Made by a program: the position numbers and the translations under genes. A DNA stretch of 64,000 nucleotides from an uncultured Planktomarina sp. (GTDB lineage Bacteria; Pseudomonadota; Alphaproteobacteria; Rhodobacterales; Rhodobacteraceae): contig CAJJBZ010000016.1 in the NCBI GenBank assembly GCA_905182535.1, positions 116,182-180,181 on the forward strand. The letters are read 5' to 3'. Positions 25,825-36,479 of the stretch are shown one piece after another (position 1 is the stretch's first letter; each line of letters opens with the position of its first letter). The notes under the pieces are model-generated. The model saw only the letters and a program-made list of their open reading frames with translations, made no database searches and was not told the origin of the DNA.

Positions 25825-28254
25825 TTATTCGGAACGCATTAGGTCAATCTGGTTGATACCCGAGGCTTGCATCAACTTGGCAGTTTCTTCAGCCAAAAGC
25901 TGTTCTTCTGCTTGACCTTTCACTGGAACCCTCCCCATCTCTAAGAGTAATGGCGCCGCAAAGGGCGTCACTCGCTCCAATACCACGTGGTCAATACGCC
26001 CAGAAATCCTCTTTAGCATCTCTTCGATCCGGTCAAAGTCGACTAACCCTTTGCGTGCCTCTTCACGGGTGATCTGCATTAAGACATGTTCCGGATCATA
26101 TTTGAGCAAAGTATCATAGAGGATATCAGACGAAAACGTCGCCTGCCGGCCAGACTTACGACTTCCGGGTAAGTTGCGTTCGATCAGTCCAGCAATAACA
26201 GCACTCGTGCGAAATGTCCGCTTCATTACAGCATTGCCAGCAAGCCAAGTCTCCAACCCGTCGCGTAATCCCTGTGCCCCAAGCAGGGCGGCGGGGTCTG
26301 TCACTGGCTCAAGGCCCCATATCATTACCGCATAATCTGTCGCTACAAAGCCCAAAGGCGCCAGCCCAGCATCCTCCATCCGCTTTGACAACAGCAAACC
26401 CAAGGTCTGCATCGCATTACGCCCAGCGAACCCATAAAAAACACTTGTAGAACGCCCCTCATAAGGGAAAGTCTCTACCAAAAGACGATCAACTTGCGGC
26501 AGTTTGCTCACCTGACGCTGAAGGGAAATCCAGTTACGCATGTAAAGAGGGAGCTCAGGCCAATCCAACCGCTTAAGTCCATCTAAAATACGTTTGCTCA
26601 GCTGAGTTGAGGTTGCAAACTTTGTACCACTAAATGTGGCTATCTTGGGCTTTTTACCTGATTTTTGTGAGACCTCTACAGTCATCTCGCGCAAACCTTC
26701 ATAACATACCACTTGCCCCCCAATTAGGAAGGTATCTCCTAAACTCAACGTAGCTGCAAAAGCCTCCTCCACCTCACCCAAAGACTTGCCTCCGCGGCCG
26801 CGTAGCCGCACCTTCAAAAGATCAGTATCCTGAATAGTGCCAATGTTCATACGAATACGTTGAGCCGTGCGTGGGTCGCGAAGCTGCCATTTACGATCAG
26901 AGGTTTGGAGTAGGCGACGCCAGCGATCATAGCCTTTAAGTGCATAGCCTCCAGTAGCACAAAATTCTAAACAATCGTCAAACTCCGAACGACTTAGCCC
27001 TGTATAGCGGCCCACTGTGATCACCTGCGCATAAAGGTTATCGGCCGCAAACGGCCCAGCACATGCTGTGATCAAGATATGTTGACACAGCACATCTCGC
27101 GATCCTTTTCCATATGGGTCGCCATCCAAGTCATGCGCACGCACCGCCTCCAAAGCGGCTACACATTCCACAACCTCAAAACGATTGGCCGGCACCAAAC
27201 GCGCCTTTGATGGGGTATTGAAGCAATGATTGGCACGCCCAATGCGCTGTAGCAAACGCTTTACATTCTTTGGGGCTCCTACCTGGATAACTAAATCCAC
27301 ATCACCCCAGTCAATTCCCAAATCTAGAGAACCAGTACAAACAATAGCCCTCAATTGGCCCCTCACCATGGCCTCTTCCACCCGTGCACGCTGATCACGA
27401 GACAATGAGCCATGATGAATACCTATAGGTAAATCTGTTTCATTAGCCAGCCAGAGATTACGAAAGAAAATCTCTGCCTGCGCACGGGTATTATGAAAGA
27501 TAAGTGTAGTCTTGTGACGGGCAACCTCTAGCAGGACCGCAGGGATCGCATAGGATGCCCCACCACCGGACCAAGGCGCCGGTACATCAATCTGTAACAT
27601 CTCAATATCTGGTAAGGGGCCTGCCGCTGCATGAATGATCTCGCAAGTGTCCGGGTAACATGCTAAAAACATTGAAATAGCGTGTGGATCTTCCACGGTA
27701 GCAGAAAGCCCCACACGCTGCATGTTGGGGCAAAGTCGCTGCAGTGCGGCCAAAGCCAACATTAGCTGATCTCCACGCTTACTTTCACTTAGCGCATGAA
27801 TTTCATCAACGACCACCCGCTTAAGGCCCGAAAATATCCGATGGGCATCGCTGTAGCTGGTCAATAATGCCAGGCTTTCTGGCGTCGTCAACAGAATATG
27901 TGGTGGATCAGCACGTTGCTTGCGCTTTTGCGTGGCACTGGTGTCCCCGGTGCGATCCTCAATACGCAAATCAAGACCCATCTCAGCCACCGGCGCGCGC
28001 AGGTTTCGTTTGATATCAGTCGCCAAAGCCTTGAGTGGAGAAATATAAAGCGTATGCAGGCCTTTATGGTGGCCCTCGGCGAGCTCCACCAGACTAGGCA
28101 AAAATCCAGCCATTGTCTTACCACAACCAGTGGGCGCAATCAGCAGCGTTGCCCGTGCATCACAACGAGCCAACATTTGCAATTGATGCGGGTGTAGCGC
28201 CCAACCCTTTCGGTCGAACCAAGCCTGTAGTGTTGGAGGCAAATCATTGGGCAT
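25825..28254 (-). CDS. Lhr-like ligase-associated DEXH-box helicase
   Basis: This 809-residue superfamily 2 ATPase shows Walker A APTGCGKT, a DEIH box (VVVDEIHAL), motif III LSATVEDP and motif VI LLQRIGRANH. A long C-terminal Lhr-specific region follows, with the winged-helix and beta-barrel part (about residues 420-790). The length matches bacterial ligase-associated Lhr. It probably unwinds or remodels DNA during alkylation or strand-break repair together with PdeM. The ligase and the metallo-beta-lactamase exonuclease usually found with it are not in this window. Confidence 0.88.
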   Translation of the reverse strand: MPNDLPPTLQAWFDRKGWALHPHQLQMLARCDARATLLIAPTGCGKTMAGFLPSLVELAEGHHKGLHTLYISPLKALATDIKRNLRAPVAEMGLDLRIEDRTGDTSATQKRKQRADPPHILLTTPESLALLTSYSDAHRIFSGLKRVVVDEIHALSESKRGDQLMLALAALQRLCPNMQRVGLSATVEDPHAISMFLACYPDTCEIIHAAAGPLPDIEMLQIDVPAPWSGGGASYAIPAVLLEVARHKTTLIFHNTRAQAEIFFRNLWLANETDLPIGIHHGSLSRDQRARVEEAMVRGQLRAIVCTGSLDLGIDWGDVDLVIQVGAPKNVKRLLQRIGRANHCFNTPSKARLVPANRFEVVECVAALEAVRAHDLDGDPYGKGSRDVLCQHILITACAGPFAADNLYAQVITVGRYTGLSRSEFDDCLEFCATGGYALKGYDRWRRLLQTSDRKWQLRDPRTAQRIRMNIGTIQDTDLLKVRLRGRGGKSLGEVEEAFAATLSLGDTFLIGGQVVCYEGLREMTVEVSQKSGKKPKIATFSGTKFATSTQLSKRILDGLKRLDWPELPLYMRNWISLQRQVSKLPQVDRLLVETFPYEGRSTSVFYGFAGRNAMQTLGLLLSKRMEDAGLAPLGFVATDYAVMIWGLEPVTDPAALLGAQGLRDGLETWLAGNAVMKRTFRTSAVIAGLIERNLPGSRKSGRQATFSSDILYDTLLKYDPEHVLMQITREEARKGLVDFDRIEEMLKRISGRIDHVVLERVTPFAAPLLLEMGRVPVKGQAEEQLLAEETAKLMQASGINQIDLMRSE

Positions 28255-28295
28255 ACCAGACCCTGTCTATTTGCCTCCGATCTGAAATCATACCT

Positions 28296-29198
28296 TTAAA
28301 CAGTCAGACCTTCTGGTTCTGGCAAGTTATTCGCACGACAGGTAGCGGTTAAAGTATTAGCTAACAGGCACGCAATGGTCATAGGCCCAACGCCACCCGG
28401 TACTGGTGTAATAGCACCCGCAATCCCAATACAGCTGGCAAAATCCACATCACCCACCAACTTCATCTTGCCCTCACCTTTTTCAGGAGCTGGAATTCTA
28501 TTAATACCCACGTCAATAACAATTGCCCCGGGCTTAATCCAATCTCCCACCACCATCTCAGCACGCCCAACTGCGGCCACTACTATATCGGCACGGCGCA
28601 CAACATCTGGCAGATTTTTAGTGCGAGAATGAGCAACTGTCACCGTGCAGCTGTCACCAAGTAAAAGCTGCGCCATTGGTTTACCCACGATGTTAGACCG
28701 CCCAATAACAACAGCATCACGGCCAGACAAAGAGCCAAAATGATCGCGCAGCATCATCAAACAACCTAAAGGAGTGCAGGGAACCATCGACTTCTGCCCC
28801 GTCCCCAACAAGCCCACATTCGAAATATGGAATCCGTCAACATCCTTAACCGGATCAATATTACCAATTACCAAGTCTTCATTTAGATGCTTAGGCAGTG
28901 GTAACTGCACCAAAATTCCATGGATAGTAGGGTCTGCATTCAGCTTATTAATCACCGTAAGAAGATCAGTCTCTGATGTATCGACGTCCAGTTTGTGCTC
29001 CACAGAATGCATGCCAACCTCAACAGTCAGCTTGCCCTTTGAACGCACATAGACTTGGCTGGCGGGATCTTCACCTACCAGAACAACCGCAAGCCCAGGC
29101 ACAATCGCATGATCTACCTTTAAACGCGCCACATGTTCTGCCACTTGGCCGCGCACTCGCTCCGCAAAAGCTTTGCCATTAATTATCTGTGCAGTCAT
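28296..29198 (-). CDS. folD: Methylene-THF dehydrogenase / methenyl-THF cyclohydrolase
   Basis: FolD, 300 residues, interconverts methylene-, methenyl- and formyl-tetrahydrofolate using NADP. Visible family motifs are [44 protein letters not shown] and [10 protein letters not shown]. It lies downstream of fhs on the same strand (gap about 100 bases), so methylene-THF made by the GcvT-type demethylases can be oxidised to formate by this pair. The frame is intact. Confidence 0.95.
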   Translation of the reverse strand: MTAQIINGKAFAERVRGQVAEHVARLKVDHAIVPGLAVVLVGEDPASQVYVRSKGKLTVEVGMHSVEHKLDVDTSETDLLTVINKLNADPTIHGILVQLPLPKHLNEDLVIGNIDPVKDVDGFHISNVGLLGTGQKSMVPCTPLGCLMMLRDHFGSLSGRDAVVIGRSNIVGKPMAQLLLGDSCTVTVAHSRTKNLPDVVRRADIVVAAVGRAEMVVGDWIKPGAIVIDVGINRIPAPEKGEGKMKLVGDVDFASCIGIAGAITPVPGGVGPMTIACLLANTLTATCRANNLPEPEGLTV

Positions 29199-29248
29199 CT
29201 TAAGTCTCCCCAGGCCTGTGTTTGAATAATGTGGCCGATATTTACAGC

Positions 29249-29292
29249 AAATACTCCCGCAGGAGGTTGTCCCCCGCCAAAGCGAGGGACAA
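29249..29292 (-). terminator. Stem-loops and GGGAGTATTT tail downstream of fhs
   Basis: Reading the minus strand, a 7-bp stem (29292-29286 with 29273-29267) begins 5 bases after the fhs stop. A smaller CTCC/GGAG hairpin and the decamer GGGAGTATTT (29258-29249) follow. From experience this decamer commonly ends transcription units in Rhodobacteraceae. It could reduce read-through from fhs into folD. Confidence 0.5.
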
Positions 29293-29297
29293 AGGTT

Positions 29298-30974
29298 CTA
29301 AAACAGACCTTCAATCTCGCCGGCATCATTCAGCATAATGGTTTCAGCAGCAGGTTTGCGCGGCAAGCCAGGCATCGTCATGATTTCACCACAAACAGCA
29401 ACTACAAAGCCTGCACCCGCTGACAAACGCACTTCGCGCACTGGCACAGAGTGGCCCACCGGCGCACCGCGTAAATTTGGATCAGTACTAAAACTATATT
29501 GGGTTTTTGCCATGCAGACTGGTAAGTGCCCGTAACCTTGCTCCTCCCATTCTCTCAGCTGATTGCGGATCTTTTGATCCATTAAGGCTTCATCAGCACG
29601 GTAAATCCGCTTGCAGATTGTTTGGATTTTATCAGCTAATGGCATCTCATCTGGATAGATCGGTGCAAAATTCGCAATGTCGGCATCGGCAATTTCGGCC
29701 ACGCGGATTGCCAAAGCTTCAGAGCCTTTGCTTCCAAATTCCCAATGCTGCGACACGATGGCTTCAGAGCCTTGGCTCGCTACATAGTCTTTCACAGCCT
29801 GAACCTCAGCCTCGGTATCCGTCACAAAATGATTGATAGCGACAACTACCGGCACACCAAAGCTTTTTAGGTTTTCAATATGGCGACCCAGATTAGGACA
29901 GCCTGCTTCAACCGCTGTGACATTCTCAGCGCCCAGCTCAGCTTTGGAAAGGCCACCATTCATCTTCATTGCACGCACAGTGGCCACCAGGACTACAGCA
30001 GAAGGCGCAAGGCCAGCTTTGCGGCACTTGATATTGAGGAACTTTTCAGCGCCCAGATCAGCACCAAATCCTGCCTCAGTCACAACATAGTCGCAAAGTT
30101 TTAATGCGGTAGTCGTAGCAATCACAGAGTTACAGCCATGCGCAATATTGGCAAATGGACCACCATGTACAAAGGCTGGGTTATTTTCCAATGTTTGAAC
30201 CAAATTTGGCTGCATCGCATCCTTAAGCAAAACTGTCATCGCGCCGTCAGCTTTGATGTCGCGAGCAAACACCGGGCTTCGGTCGCGGCGATAAGCAACG
30301 ATCATATCGCCTAAACGCTTTTGTAAATCTGTAAGATTATTAGCCAAACACAGAATCGCCATCACTTCTGAGGCCACTGTAATGTCAAAACCAGTTTCTC
30401 GCGGGAACCCATTGGAAACGCCACCTAAGGAGGCTGTAATTTGGCGAAGGGCTCGATCATTCATGTCCACGACGCGGCGCCAAACGACGCGGCGAGTATC
30501 AATTTCTAGATCATTGCCCCAATAAATATGGTTATCTATCATTGCAGACAGCAAGCTGTGAGCTGAGGTAATTGCATGGAAATCACCAGTAAAGTGCAGG
30601 TTCATATCCTCCATCGGAACGATCTGCGCATAACCACCACCAGCAGCACCACCCTTCATACCAAAGTTGGGACCTAAAGACGCCTCACGGATACAGACCA
30701 TCGCATTTTTACCAATACGGTTCAAACCGTCACCAAGCCCAACCGTGGTTGTGGTCTTACCCTCACCAGCAGGGGTCGGGTTAATAGCTGTAACCAATAT
30801 CAACTTACCATTTTCACGGCCCTGCACTGAATTGATGAAAGATTGGCTTACCTTGGCCTTATCATGACCATAAGGCAGCAAATCTTTGCTTTCAATGCCG
30901 ATCTTCGCGCCAATATCCTGGATCAAGGCTTTTGAAGCACCCCGTGCAATTTCAATATCCGACTTATAGCTCAT
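29298..30974 (-). CDS. fhs: Formate--tetrahydrofolate ligase
   Basis: Fhs, 558 residues, couples formyl-THF and formate with ATP; in methyl-group oxidisers it runs towards formate and ATP. The P-loop-like [18 protein letters not shown] and the signatures [16 protein letters not shown] and [14 protein letters not shown] are present. The ATG at 30974 has GGGAG upstream and gives the standard N-terminus; the frame is open further upstream but without family similarity. It lies with folD next to the methylamine genes, as in other marine roseobacters that grow on these compounds. Confidence 0.95.
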   Translation of the reverse strand: MSYKSDIEIARGASKALIQDIGAKIGIESKDLLPYGHDKAKVSQSFINSVQGRENGKLILVTAINPTPAGEGKTTTTVGLGDGLNRIGKNAMVCIREASLGPNFGMKGGAAGGGYAQIVPMEDMNLHFTGDFHAITSAHSLLSAMIDNHIYWGNDLEIDTRRVVWRRVVDMNDRALRQITASLGGVSNGFPRETGFDITVASEVMAILCLANNLTDLQKRLGDMIVAYRRDRSPVFARDIKADGAMTVLLKDAMQPNLVQTLENNPAFVHGGPFANIAHGCNSVIATTTALKLCDYVVTEAGFGADLGAEKFLNIKCRKAGLAPSAVVLVATVRAMKMNGGLSKAELGAENVTAVEAGCPNLGRHIENLKSFGVPVVVAINHFVTDTEAEVQAVKDYVASQGSEAIVSQHWEFGSKGSEALAIRVAEIADADIANFAPIYPDEMPLADKIQTICKRIYRADEALMDQKIRNQLREWEEQGYGHLPVCMAKTQYSFSTDPNLRGAPVGHSVPVREVRLSAGAGFVVAVCGEIMTMPGLPRKPAAETIMLNDAGEIEGLF

Positions 30975-31249
30975 TTTATATCTCCCGCTGTGGTCCCATG
31001 ACCAAGGTATACCGTTGCATGTACCGCCATCGCCTGCAGAAAAGCAGAGTAAATCCGACATTCGCGCTTGCGTGTGCGGCAGCAAATCACTGTCCATGTG
31101 TCAATCGGAAACAAGCACTTCACCTCTAAAATAAATTTAGTGAAGTCATCAAAATATTTTGGCCAAAGATTTGCAAAAAATACTTTTGTGCGGCACACCT
31201 ACTTTTGGTTGCTAAAGGCTATTTGATAAATTGTTTGGCCCATTAACCC

Positions 31250-31852
31250 TTAAATCAAATGAGATTGACCATCAGGCAGCCAAACACGTTGTTCAGGGCA
31301 ATGCAGCTTCAGCTGATCTCCTATAGCCAACTGCCCTGGCCGCTCAACCCAAGCAGTCACACCGCGCCTACCCTTAGCGTACTGCTTAAACGATTTACCA
31401 AGCCCAGGAAGATCACGCTCAATAGTCATTCCGATTTGGTGGCACGGATAATTTTGCATATCAACCACCAGCGTTGTTCCATTTGTAGCCTGAAGCCGCG
31501 ATGAAGGTGGAATATGCGAAAAATCTGGACAGCCTGACAGCACAATATTTGCACCCAACCATTCTGGATTAAACTTGGGAATTTTCATAGCTCGCGCTAT
31601 TTGGTCGATTTCTTCTCGGCTAACAATGCTGAGCTGCCGCACATTAGCGATTTGGGTATCTTTTTTATGTTGCTGCAACACGCGGCTGTCAGAAGCCCGG
31701 TGGCGGCCACTGTGCGCACCGCCCAGCACGCCATTCCAATCAAGATCTACTGATTTCCGCGGCTCAGTCTCAACTTCCAAACCAAGCCGCTCGGTGACTA
31801 TCCCGAGCCAAGTGATCTGCAAAAATAAATTTTTGGCCACTAATGCAGGCAT
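31250..31852 (-). CDS. MOSC-domain protein
   Basis: This 200-residue protein has the MOSC beta-barrel found at the C-terminus of molybdenum cofactor sulfurases and in standalone YiiM/YuaD-like proteins. Supporting segments are NVRQLSIVSREE, EWLGANIVLSG, YPCHQIGMTIE (carrying the conserved Cys) and GRRGVTAWVERPG. It probably handles a molybdenum cofactor or a sulfur carrier; the substrate is unknown. It stands alone between fhs and ftsH. The 275 bases between its stop and the fhs start hold only the fhs promoter region; I see no other gene there. Confidence 0.75.
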   Translation of the reverse strand: MPALVAKNLFLQITWLGIVTERLGLEVETEPRKSVDLDWNGVLGGAHSGRHRASDSRVLQQHKKDTQIANVRQLSIVSREEIDQIARAMKIPKFNPEWLGANIVLSGCPDFSHIPPSSRLQATNGTTLVVDMQNYPCHQIGMTIERDLPGLGKSFKQYAKGRRGVTAWVERPGQLAIGDQLKLHCPEQRVWLPDGQSHLI

Positions 31853-31880
31853 GTTGGTAAACCTTCTATTAAATAAATAC

Positions 31881-31905
31881 CCCCACTGAGTTATCGAGTG
31901 GAGGT
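31881..31905 (-). terminator. Terminator of ftsH
   Basis: An 8-bp stem with one G-U pair (31898-31905 with 31881-31888) lies 9 bases after the ftsH stop and is followed on the minus strand by TATTTATTT. A short T-run on the plus side also exists, but no plus-strand gene ends here. Confidence 0.65.
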
Positions 31906-31913
31906 TTTAAACT

Positions 31914-33831
31914 TTATACAGAAGGTTCTGGTTCCATCCCGCCGTCACTGAGTTTCGACTTCGGCTTAGTCTTGGGTATGGCCGTCACTGAGGGTGTGCC
32001 TCCAGCACTTGTGCTGTCGTCCTCATCTTCGTCACGGTTTAGAACTTCCCCTTCCATTACTTTCTTAATTTCTGCTCCAGTGAGGGTTTCATACTCAAGC
32101 AACCCCTGAGCTAAATTTTCAAACCGCACTTTGTTATCAGTAATAGTTTTTAGAGCCAAATCATATCCATCTTGCACGAAGGTTCGCACTTCAGATTCGA
32201 TCAGCTCTTTTGTACCCGCAGAGGTCGATAGACCAGAGGTCCGCCCAGAGTAGCCTTCGGCAGCCTCAGAGTAGTCGATATTACCAACCAGATCGGACAT
32301 GCCCCAACGCATTACCATAGCGCGCGCTAAACTAGAGGCCTGCTGAATGTCGCCGGACGGTCCGTTCGACACCTGATCTTCGCCATATTTAAAAATTTCA
32401 GCTGCTTTTCCAGCCATCGTCATGGCCAATTCATCATGACATTCGTCACGGTAAAAATTCAACCTGTCCATCTCGGGCAAACTCATTACCATGCCACCAG
32501 CACCGCCACGTGCAATTATTGTAGCCTTATAAACAGGCTGACATTTCGGCAGAAGAGATCCAACCAAAGCATGGCCCGCCTCATGATACGCCGTTTTTTC
32601 CAATTGAGTCTTGGTGCGCACCATAGAACGGCGCTCAGCCCCCATCAGGATTTTGTCTTTGGCCTTTTCAAAATCTTCCATTGTCACTAAACGGCGGCCA
32701 ATTCTAGCAGCAGCCAGTGCAGATTCGTTAACTAAATTTGCCAGGTCAGCGCCAGAAAACCCGGGTGTACCGCGCGCAATAATTCGTAAGTCAACATCCG
32801 GACCTGTTGGCAACTTACGTGCATGGACGCCCAGTATTTTTTCGCGCCCACGTGAGTCTGGGCTTGGAACAGTTACTTGACGGTCAAATCGTCCCGGCCG
32901 TAGCAATGCTGGATCCAAGACATCCTTACGATTAGTCGCAGCGACAATGATAATTCCTTCATTTGCTTCGAACCCATCCATTTCAACCAACAACTGATTC
33001 AATGTTTGCTCACGCTCATCATTACCACCACCCGTAACCGGCACCACGGGCCCTACCCACAGCGTCAATTTCATCGATAAATAGGATGCAAGGCGCATTC
33101 TTTTTGGCTTGCTCAAACATATCACGAACGCGACTCGCACCTACACCAACGAACATTTCTACAAAGTCTGATCCCGAGATTGAAAAGAATGGAACTCCTG
33201 CTTCACCAGCAATTGCGCGTGCCAGCAATGTTTTACCAGTCCCAGGAGCGCCTTCAAGCAGCGCACCTTTTGGTATCTTACCACCAAGTCGGCTAAATTT
33301 CTCTGGGTTGCGCAAAAAATCTACAATTTCTTCCAGCTCTTCTTTTGCCTCATCAATTCCTGCAACATCATCAAAGGTTACATTCCCTTGTTTTTCAGTC
33401 AGCAATTTGGCGCGGCTTTTACCAAAGCCCATCGCACCACCTTTGCCACCACCCTGCATGCGGTTCATAAAATAAATCCAGACCCCCACCAAAAGCATGA
33501 TCGGCAAGAGTGACATCAGCACAGATTGAAACATCGATGTTTCTTGAGACTTAGCAATAACACTTACGCCCTTGGAGACTAGTAAATCACTAACCTGAGC
33601 GTCACCCGGCACAATTGTTTTAAATTCAGCGTCATTTGGACCTGTGTAGCTGACGGTCTCTCCGTCCAAAGTAGCGCTACTCACTTGTCCATTTTCCACC
33701 GCCCGCACAAAGTCAGAATAGGTTGTCGCGCGGCTCGAGGTAGATTCCCCACCCCCCGAAAATAGCCGGAACAGCATCAAAAGTAGAATAAATAAAACAA
33801 ACCAGAAGGCGATGTTGCGTAGATTACCCAA
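31914..33831 (-). CDS. ftsH: ATP-dependent zinc metalloprotease FtsH, frameshifted
   Basis: This membrane-anchored AAA protease has an N-terminal span (residues 5-20) and a second at about 100-120. It carries Walker A GAPGTGKT, Walker B LFIDEID, the second region of homology ([12 protein letters not shown]) and the zinc motif HEAGH. The frame breaks just after Walker B at the CCC run 33031-33033 (extra C; GGG on the coding strand). Similarity passes from GRARGAGY straight to [11 protein letters not shown]. The repaired protein is 638 residues, normal for FtsH. As FtsH is nearly always essential, an assembly error is favoured. It is transcribed downstream of tilS, as in related genomes. Confidence 0.9.
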
Positions 33832-33928
33832 GGGAAACTCCTATCAGAAACGCAATGTGTCGACGCGTCTAAGCGCCGGGCTTTGATATAAGATAGACAT
33901 CACACCGCTTATTTCAACGGGGTTACTA

Positions 33929-35143
33929 TCATTCCCATGGCGTTGGAACCACCTGAAGCACATCTTTTTGTCCAAACCCCGCCTGAGGAGCGGAAATAAG
34001 CTGATCATTCTGCCAAACAGAAGGACTAGATTCTAGTGCAATTCGTGGTATTCCACCGGAACGCCAATCCGGACATAAAGACAGACCATAGGCCCCAAGC
34101 GCACGAATTTCATATGTTTTATTATGGTTTGGTGCAAAATAACGACCATCCCAAAGAGCTGGACACAGAGATGTTACTTTGGCCACGGCCACATATTCTC
34201 GGCTAATACGCAATAAGTTTCCTGGCTGCGGTATTAGGACACATCCGTGCAAACTAAATGTCGTTTTTGCAGAAATCGCCCGCAACAACGCCGAATTTCT
34301 AGGCTTATAGACCTGCCCCCCGATCCAGCTTAGCGACTCCGCCACCATACGCTCTACATACTCGCTTGGCAATTGTGCCAGTGCGCTTCGGTCAAATATA
34401 ATATCACCAAAATCAATTTGTGTGACGGCCTGGCGTATGGTTTTCAGTGAAAACGCCAAAGCTTTTTGTACACTGGACATGCGAGCCGCAGTCTTAGCCA
34501 ACCGAGCAGTGTTCAATCCCAATTCATCCAGCTGGGGCTGTATTTGGCGCATTTGCACCCGTGTGTAAGACCGATCATCATTACTTGGATCTTCGCACCA
34601 AGATTGTCCCTGAATCCGCAAATAGCATCGTAGATCATTGCGCGAAAAGTTCAACAAAGGCCGTGCCCAGTTTAATCCCTTATTACGCCAACGCGCCTGC
34701 ATTTTGGCCAAGCCATCGACCCCAGAGCCGCGCGCCAAACGTATCAAGAAGGTCTCTGCTACATCGGTTTGGCTATGCCCCAAACAGACAACCTCAAAGC
34801 CACGGCCCCATTCCGACAGCGCATCGTAGCGTGCAGCACGTGCACGCGCCTGCAGATTTGAGCCTAAAAGCAAATTAGTTATAGGCAAAGTATCATGCTC
34901 AATCCTAAGGTCAGAACAGAGTGCGCCAACCCAACTCGCCTCGTCGCCCGCCTCTGGGCGCAGTCCATGATCTACAGTGGCAACCCGTAGTGTGGCCTTC
35001 GGCAAGGCCTCACGTAAAGCCAACAGCATCGCAACAGAATCAGACCCACCCGAAACCGCCACCCCAATCGTGGCGTCCGCGGCCACATCCTCAAAACACT
35101 CAATAAGATCAGCTAAAATTTTAGAGCGTATCTGCTCGGTCAT
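33929..35143 (-). CDS. tilS: tRNA(Ile)-lysidine synthetase
   Basis: TilS, 404 residues, converts C34 of the isoleucine CAU tRNA to lysidine using ATP and lysine. The PP-loop motif SGGSDS is at residues 31-36, followed by the N-type ATPase segments VDHGLRPEAGDEA and CLGHSQTDVAETFLIRLARGSG. Its ATG overlaps the cpoB stop (ATGA), so it is the end of the Tol-Pal gene string and precedes ftsH, a common alphaproteobacterial order. Confidence 0.92.
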   Translation of the reverse strand: MTEQIRSKILADLIECFEDVAADATIGVAVSGGSDSVAMLLALREALPKATLRVATVDHGLRPEAGDEASWVGALCSDLRIEHDTLPITNLLLGSNLQARARAARYDALSEWGRGFEVVCLGHSQTDVAETFLIRLARGSGVDGLAKMQARWRNKGLNWARPLLNFSRNDLRCYLRIQGQSWCEDPSNDDRSYTRVQMRQIQPQLDELGLNTARLAKTAARMSSVQKALAFSLKTIRQAVTQIDFGDIIFDRSALAQLPSEYVERMVAESLSWIGGQVYKPRNSALLRAISAKTTFSLHGCVLIPQPGNLLRISREYVAVAKVTSLCPALWDGRYFAPNHNKTYEIRALGAYGLSLCPDWRSGGIPRIALESSPSVWQNDQLISAPQAGFGQKDVLQVVPTPWE

Positions 35144-35928
35144 ATGCAGGACAGTTCTGCCGCTGCCTGTTTGGCATCAGCTACAATATCTGAATTCGAA
35201 TAACGAAATTGTACCTCATTCAATGTCATACAGCCTTCTTTGGTATTACCCATATGATGAAAAGCTAAAGCAAGGTTATACAAAGCAGAGGAAGCAAATT
35301 CATTTGCCTCGTCAACCGAATAAGCCTCAAGGTAGGAACGTGCGGCGAGGCGGAACTTAAAAATATCCATATAACCATGACCCAAAAACAAATGCGCCTT
35401 TTGCGTCAAAGGCCCAACAGGAAATGCTTTGACAAAATCTTCGAACATTTGCACCGCACTCAACGTATCGCCGGATATGAGCATAGTATTAGCTAAATCA
35501 AATTCTGATTGCTCCGAAATAGTCAATATGTCTGGAGACATGACTAAACCAGAGGGTGTCTCCACCGGAGATCCAGTGGGCATGTCCTCACCTATTCCTG
35601 CCACCATACACCCCAGCTCAAGCGCGCAGACCCGAGCTTCCAAACTGGCTATTCTCTGATTCGCATCGCGCACAACGGCAGAGATTCGATAGGTCAGGTC
35701 TTCAGTCTGGCCTGTCAAACGTCGCAATTCATTTTCAATAACTACTGCCTTGTCTAAAAGTGAGCCCTCGTTGATGGAGCCTCCCCCCTGAGTTGCGATT
35801 ATGTCTAGTTGCAAACGCCTAGTATCAAGTAAAAGACCAGCAAGATCTTGACGCATATCAGCCAGGTTATCGGCTGCAACTGAGCTCGCAAGCACACATG
35901 ACAAGATCAAAGCGCGACCCAAAAGCAT
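35140..35928 (-). CDS. cpoB: Tol-Pal accessory protein CpoB (YbgF)
   Basis: This 262-residue periplasmic protein has a signal peptide (MLLGRALILS to VAA), an N-terminal coiled-coil trimerisation segment (about 30-110) and C-terminal TPR repeats (about 140-260, YDL-type AxxxYxxF and HLFLGHGYMDIFKF). It couples Tol-Pal to peptidoglycan synthesis at division. The start at 35928 overlaps the pal stop (TGATG), so the longer frame with an 18-residue upstream extension is rejected. Confidence 0.85.
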   Translation of the reverse strand: MLLGRALILSCVLASSVAADNLADMRQDLAGLLLDTRRLQLDIIATQGGGSINEGSLLDKAVVIENELRRLTGQTEDLTYRISAVVRDANQRIASLEARVCALELGCMVAGIGEDMPTGSPVETPSGLVMSPDILTISEQSEFDLANTMLISGDTLSAVQMFEDFVKAFPVGPLTQKAHLFLGHGYMDIFKFRLAARSYLEAYSVDEANEFASSALYNLALAFHHMGNTKEGCMTLNEVQFRYSNSDIVADAKQAAAELSCI

Positions 35929-36437
35929 CAGCTCAGGCCACCGGTCAAAAGAGTTACAGACCGACGGTTTTTTGCGTAGCATCGCTCTGCACTACAAATT
36001 TCTAGAGGCCGTTCCTTGCCATAGCTGCGGGTTTTTAGACGCAGACCAGATACCCCACGGGCGACTAGATATTCCTGTGCAGATTGCGCCCGCCTAAATC
36101 CTAGCGCCAAGTTATATTCGCGCGTGCCCTGCTCATCAGCATGACCTTCGATGATGATGACATATTGTGGATTATCTATCAGCCAACGGGCTTGCTCATC
36201 AAGACCGGCCTTAGCAGAGCTGTTCAGAATAAATTCGTCTACATCGAAAAGTACCCTATTTCCAATTTTTTTTTCAAAAAACGCTTGAGAAGTGGGATCA
36301 CTTTGATCTTCGGCATTTGCCGCCGGATCATCCCAACTAGAGCTATCACCAAGAAGCCCTCCGTTAAACCCACCCTCAGGATTAGTACAGGCTGCTAAAG
36401 CCAGAAACGGCACAAAGGCTAAGTGAATTAATCTCAT
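35928..36437 (-). CDS. pal: Peptidoglycan-associated lipoprotein Pal
   Basis: This 169-residue outer membrane lipoprotein has a lipobox, LAAC, at residues 13-16. It carries an OmpA-like peptidoglycan-binding domain with IIEGHADEQGTREYNLALGFRRAQ and a C-terminal SYGKERPL. It binds TolB and peptidoglycan and stabilises the envelope at constriction. It is 42 bases downstream of tolB and overlaps cpoB. Confidence 0.93.
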   Translation of the reverse strand: MRLIHLAFVPFLALAACTNPEGGFNGGLLGDSSSWDDPAANAEDQSDPTSQAFFEKKIGNRVLFDVDEFILNSSAKAGLDEQARWLIDNPQYVIIIEGHADEQGTREYNLALGFRRAQSAQEYLVARGVSGLRLKTRSYGKERPLEICSAERCYAKNRRSVTLLTGGLS

Positions 36438-36479
36438 TTAGGTTTCCTTTCACAGAACAATTTTATAGGGCTGAAAGCC

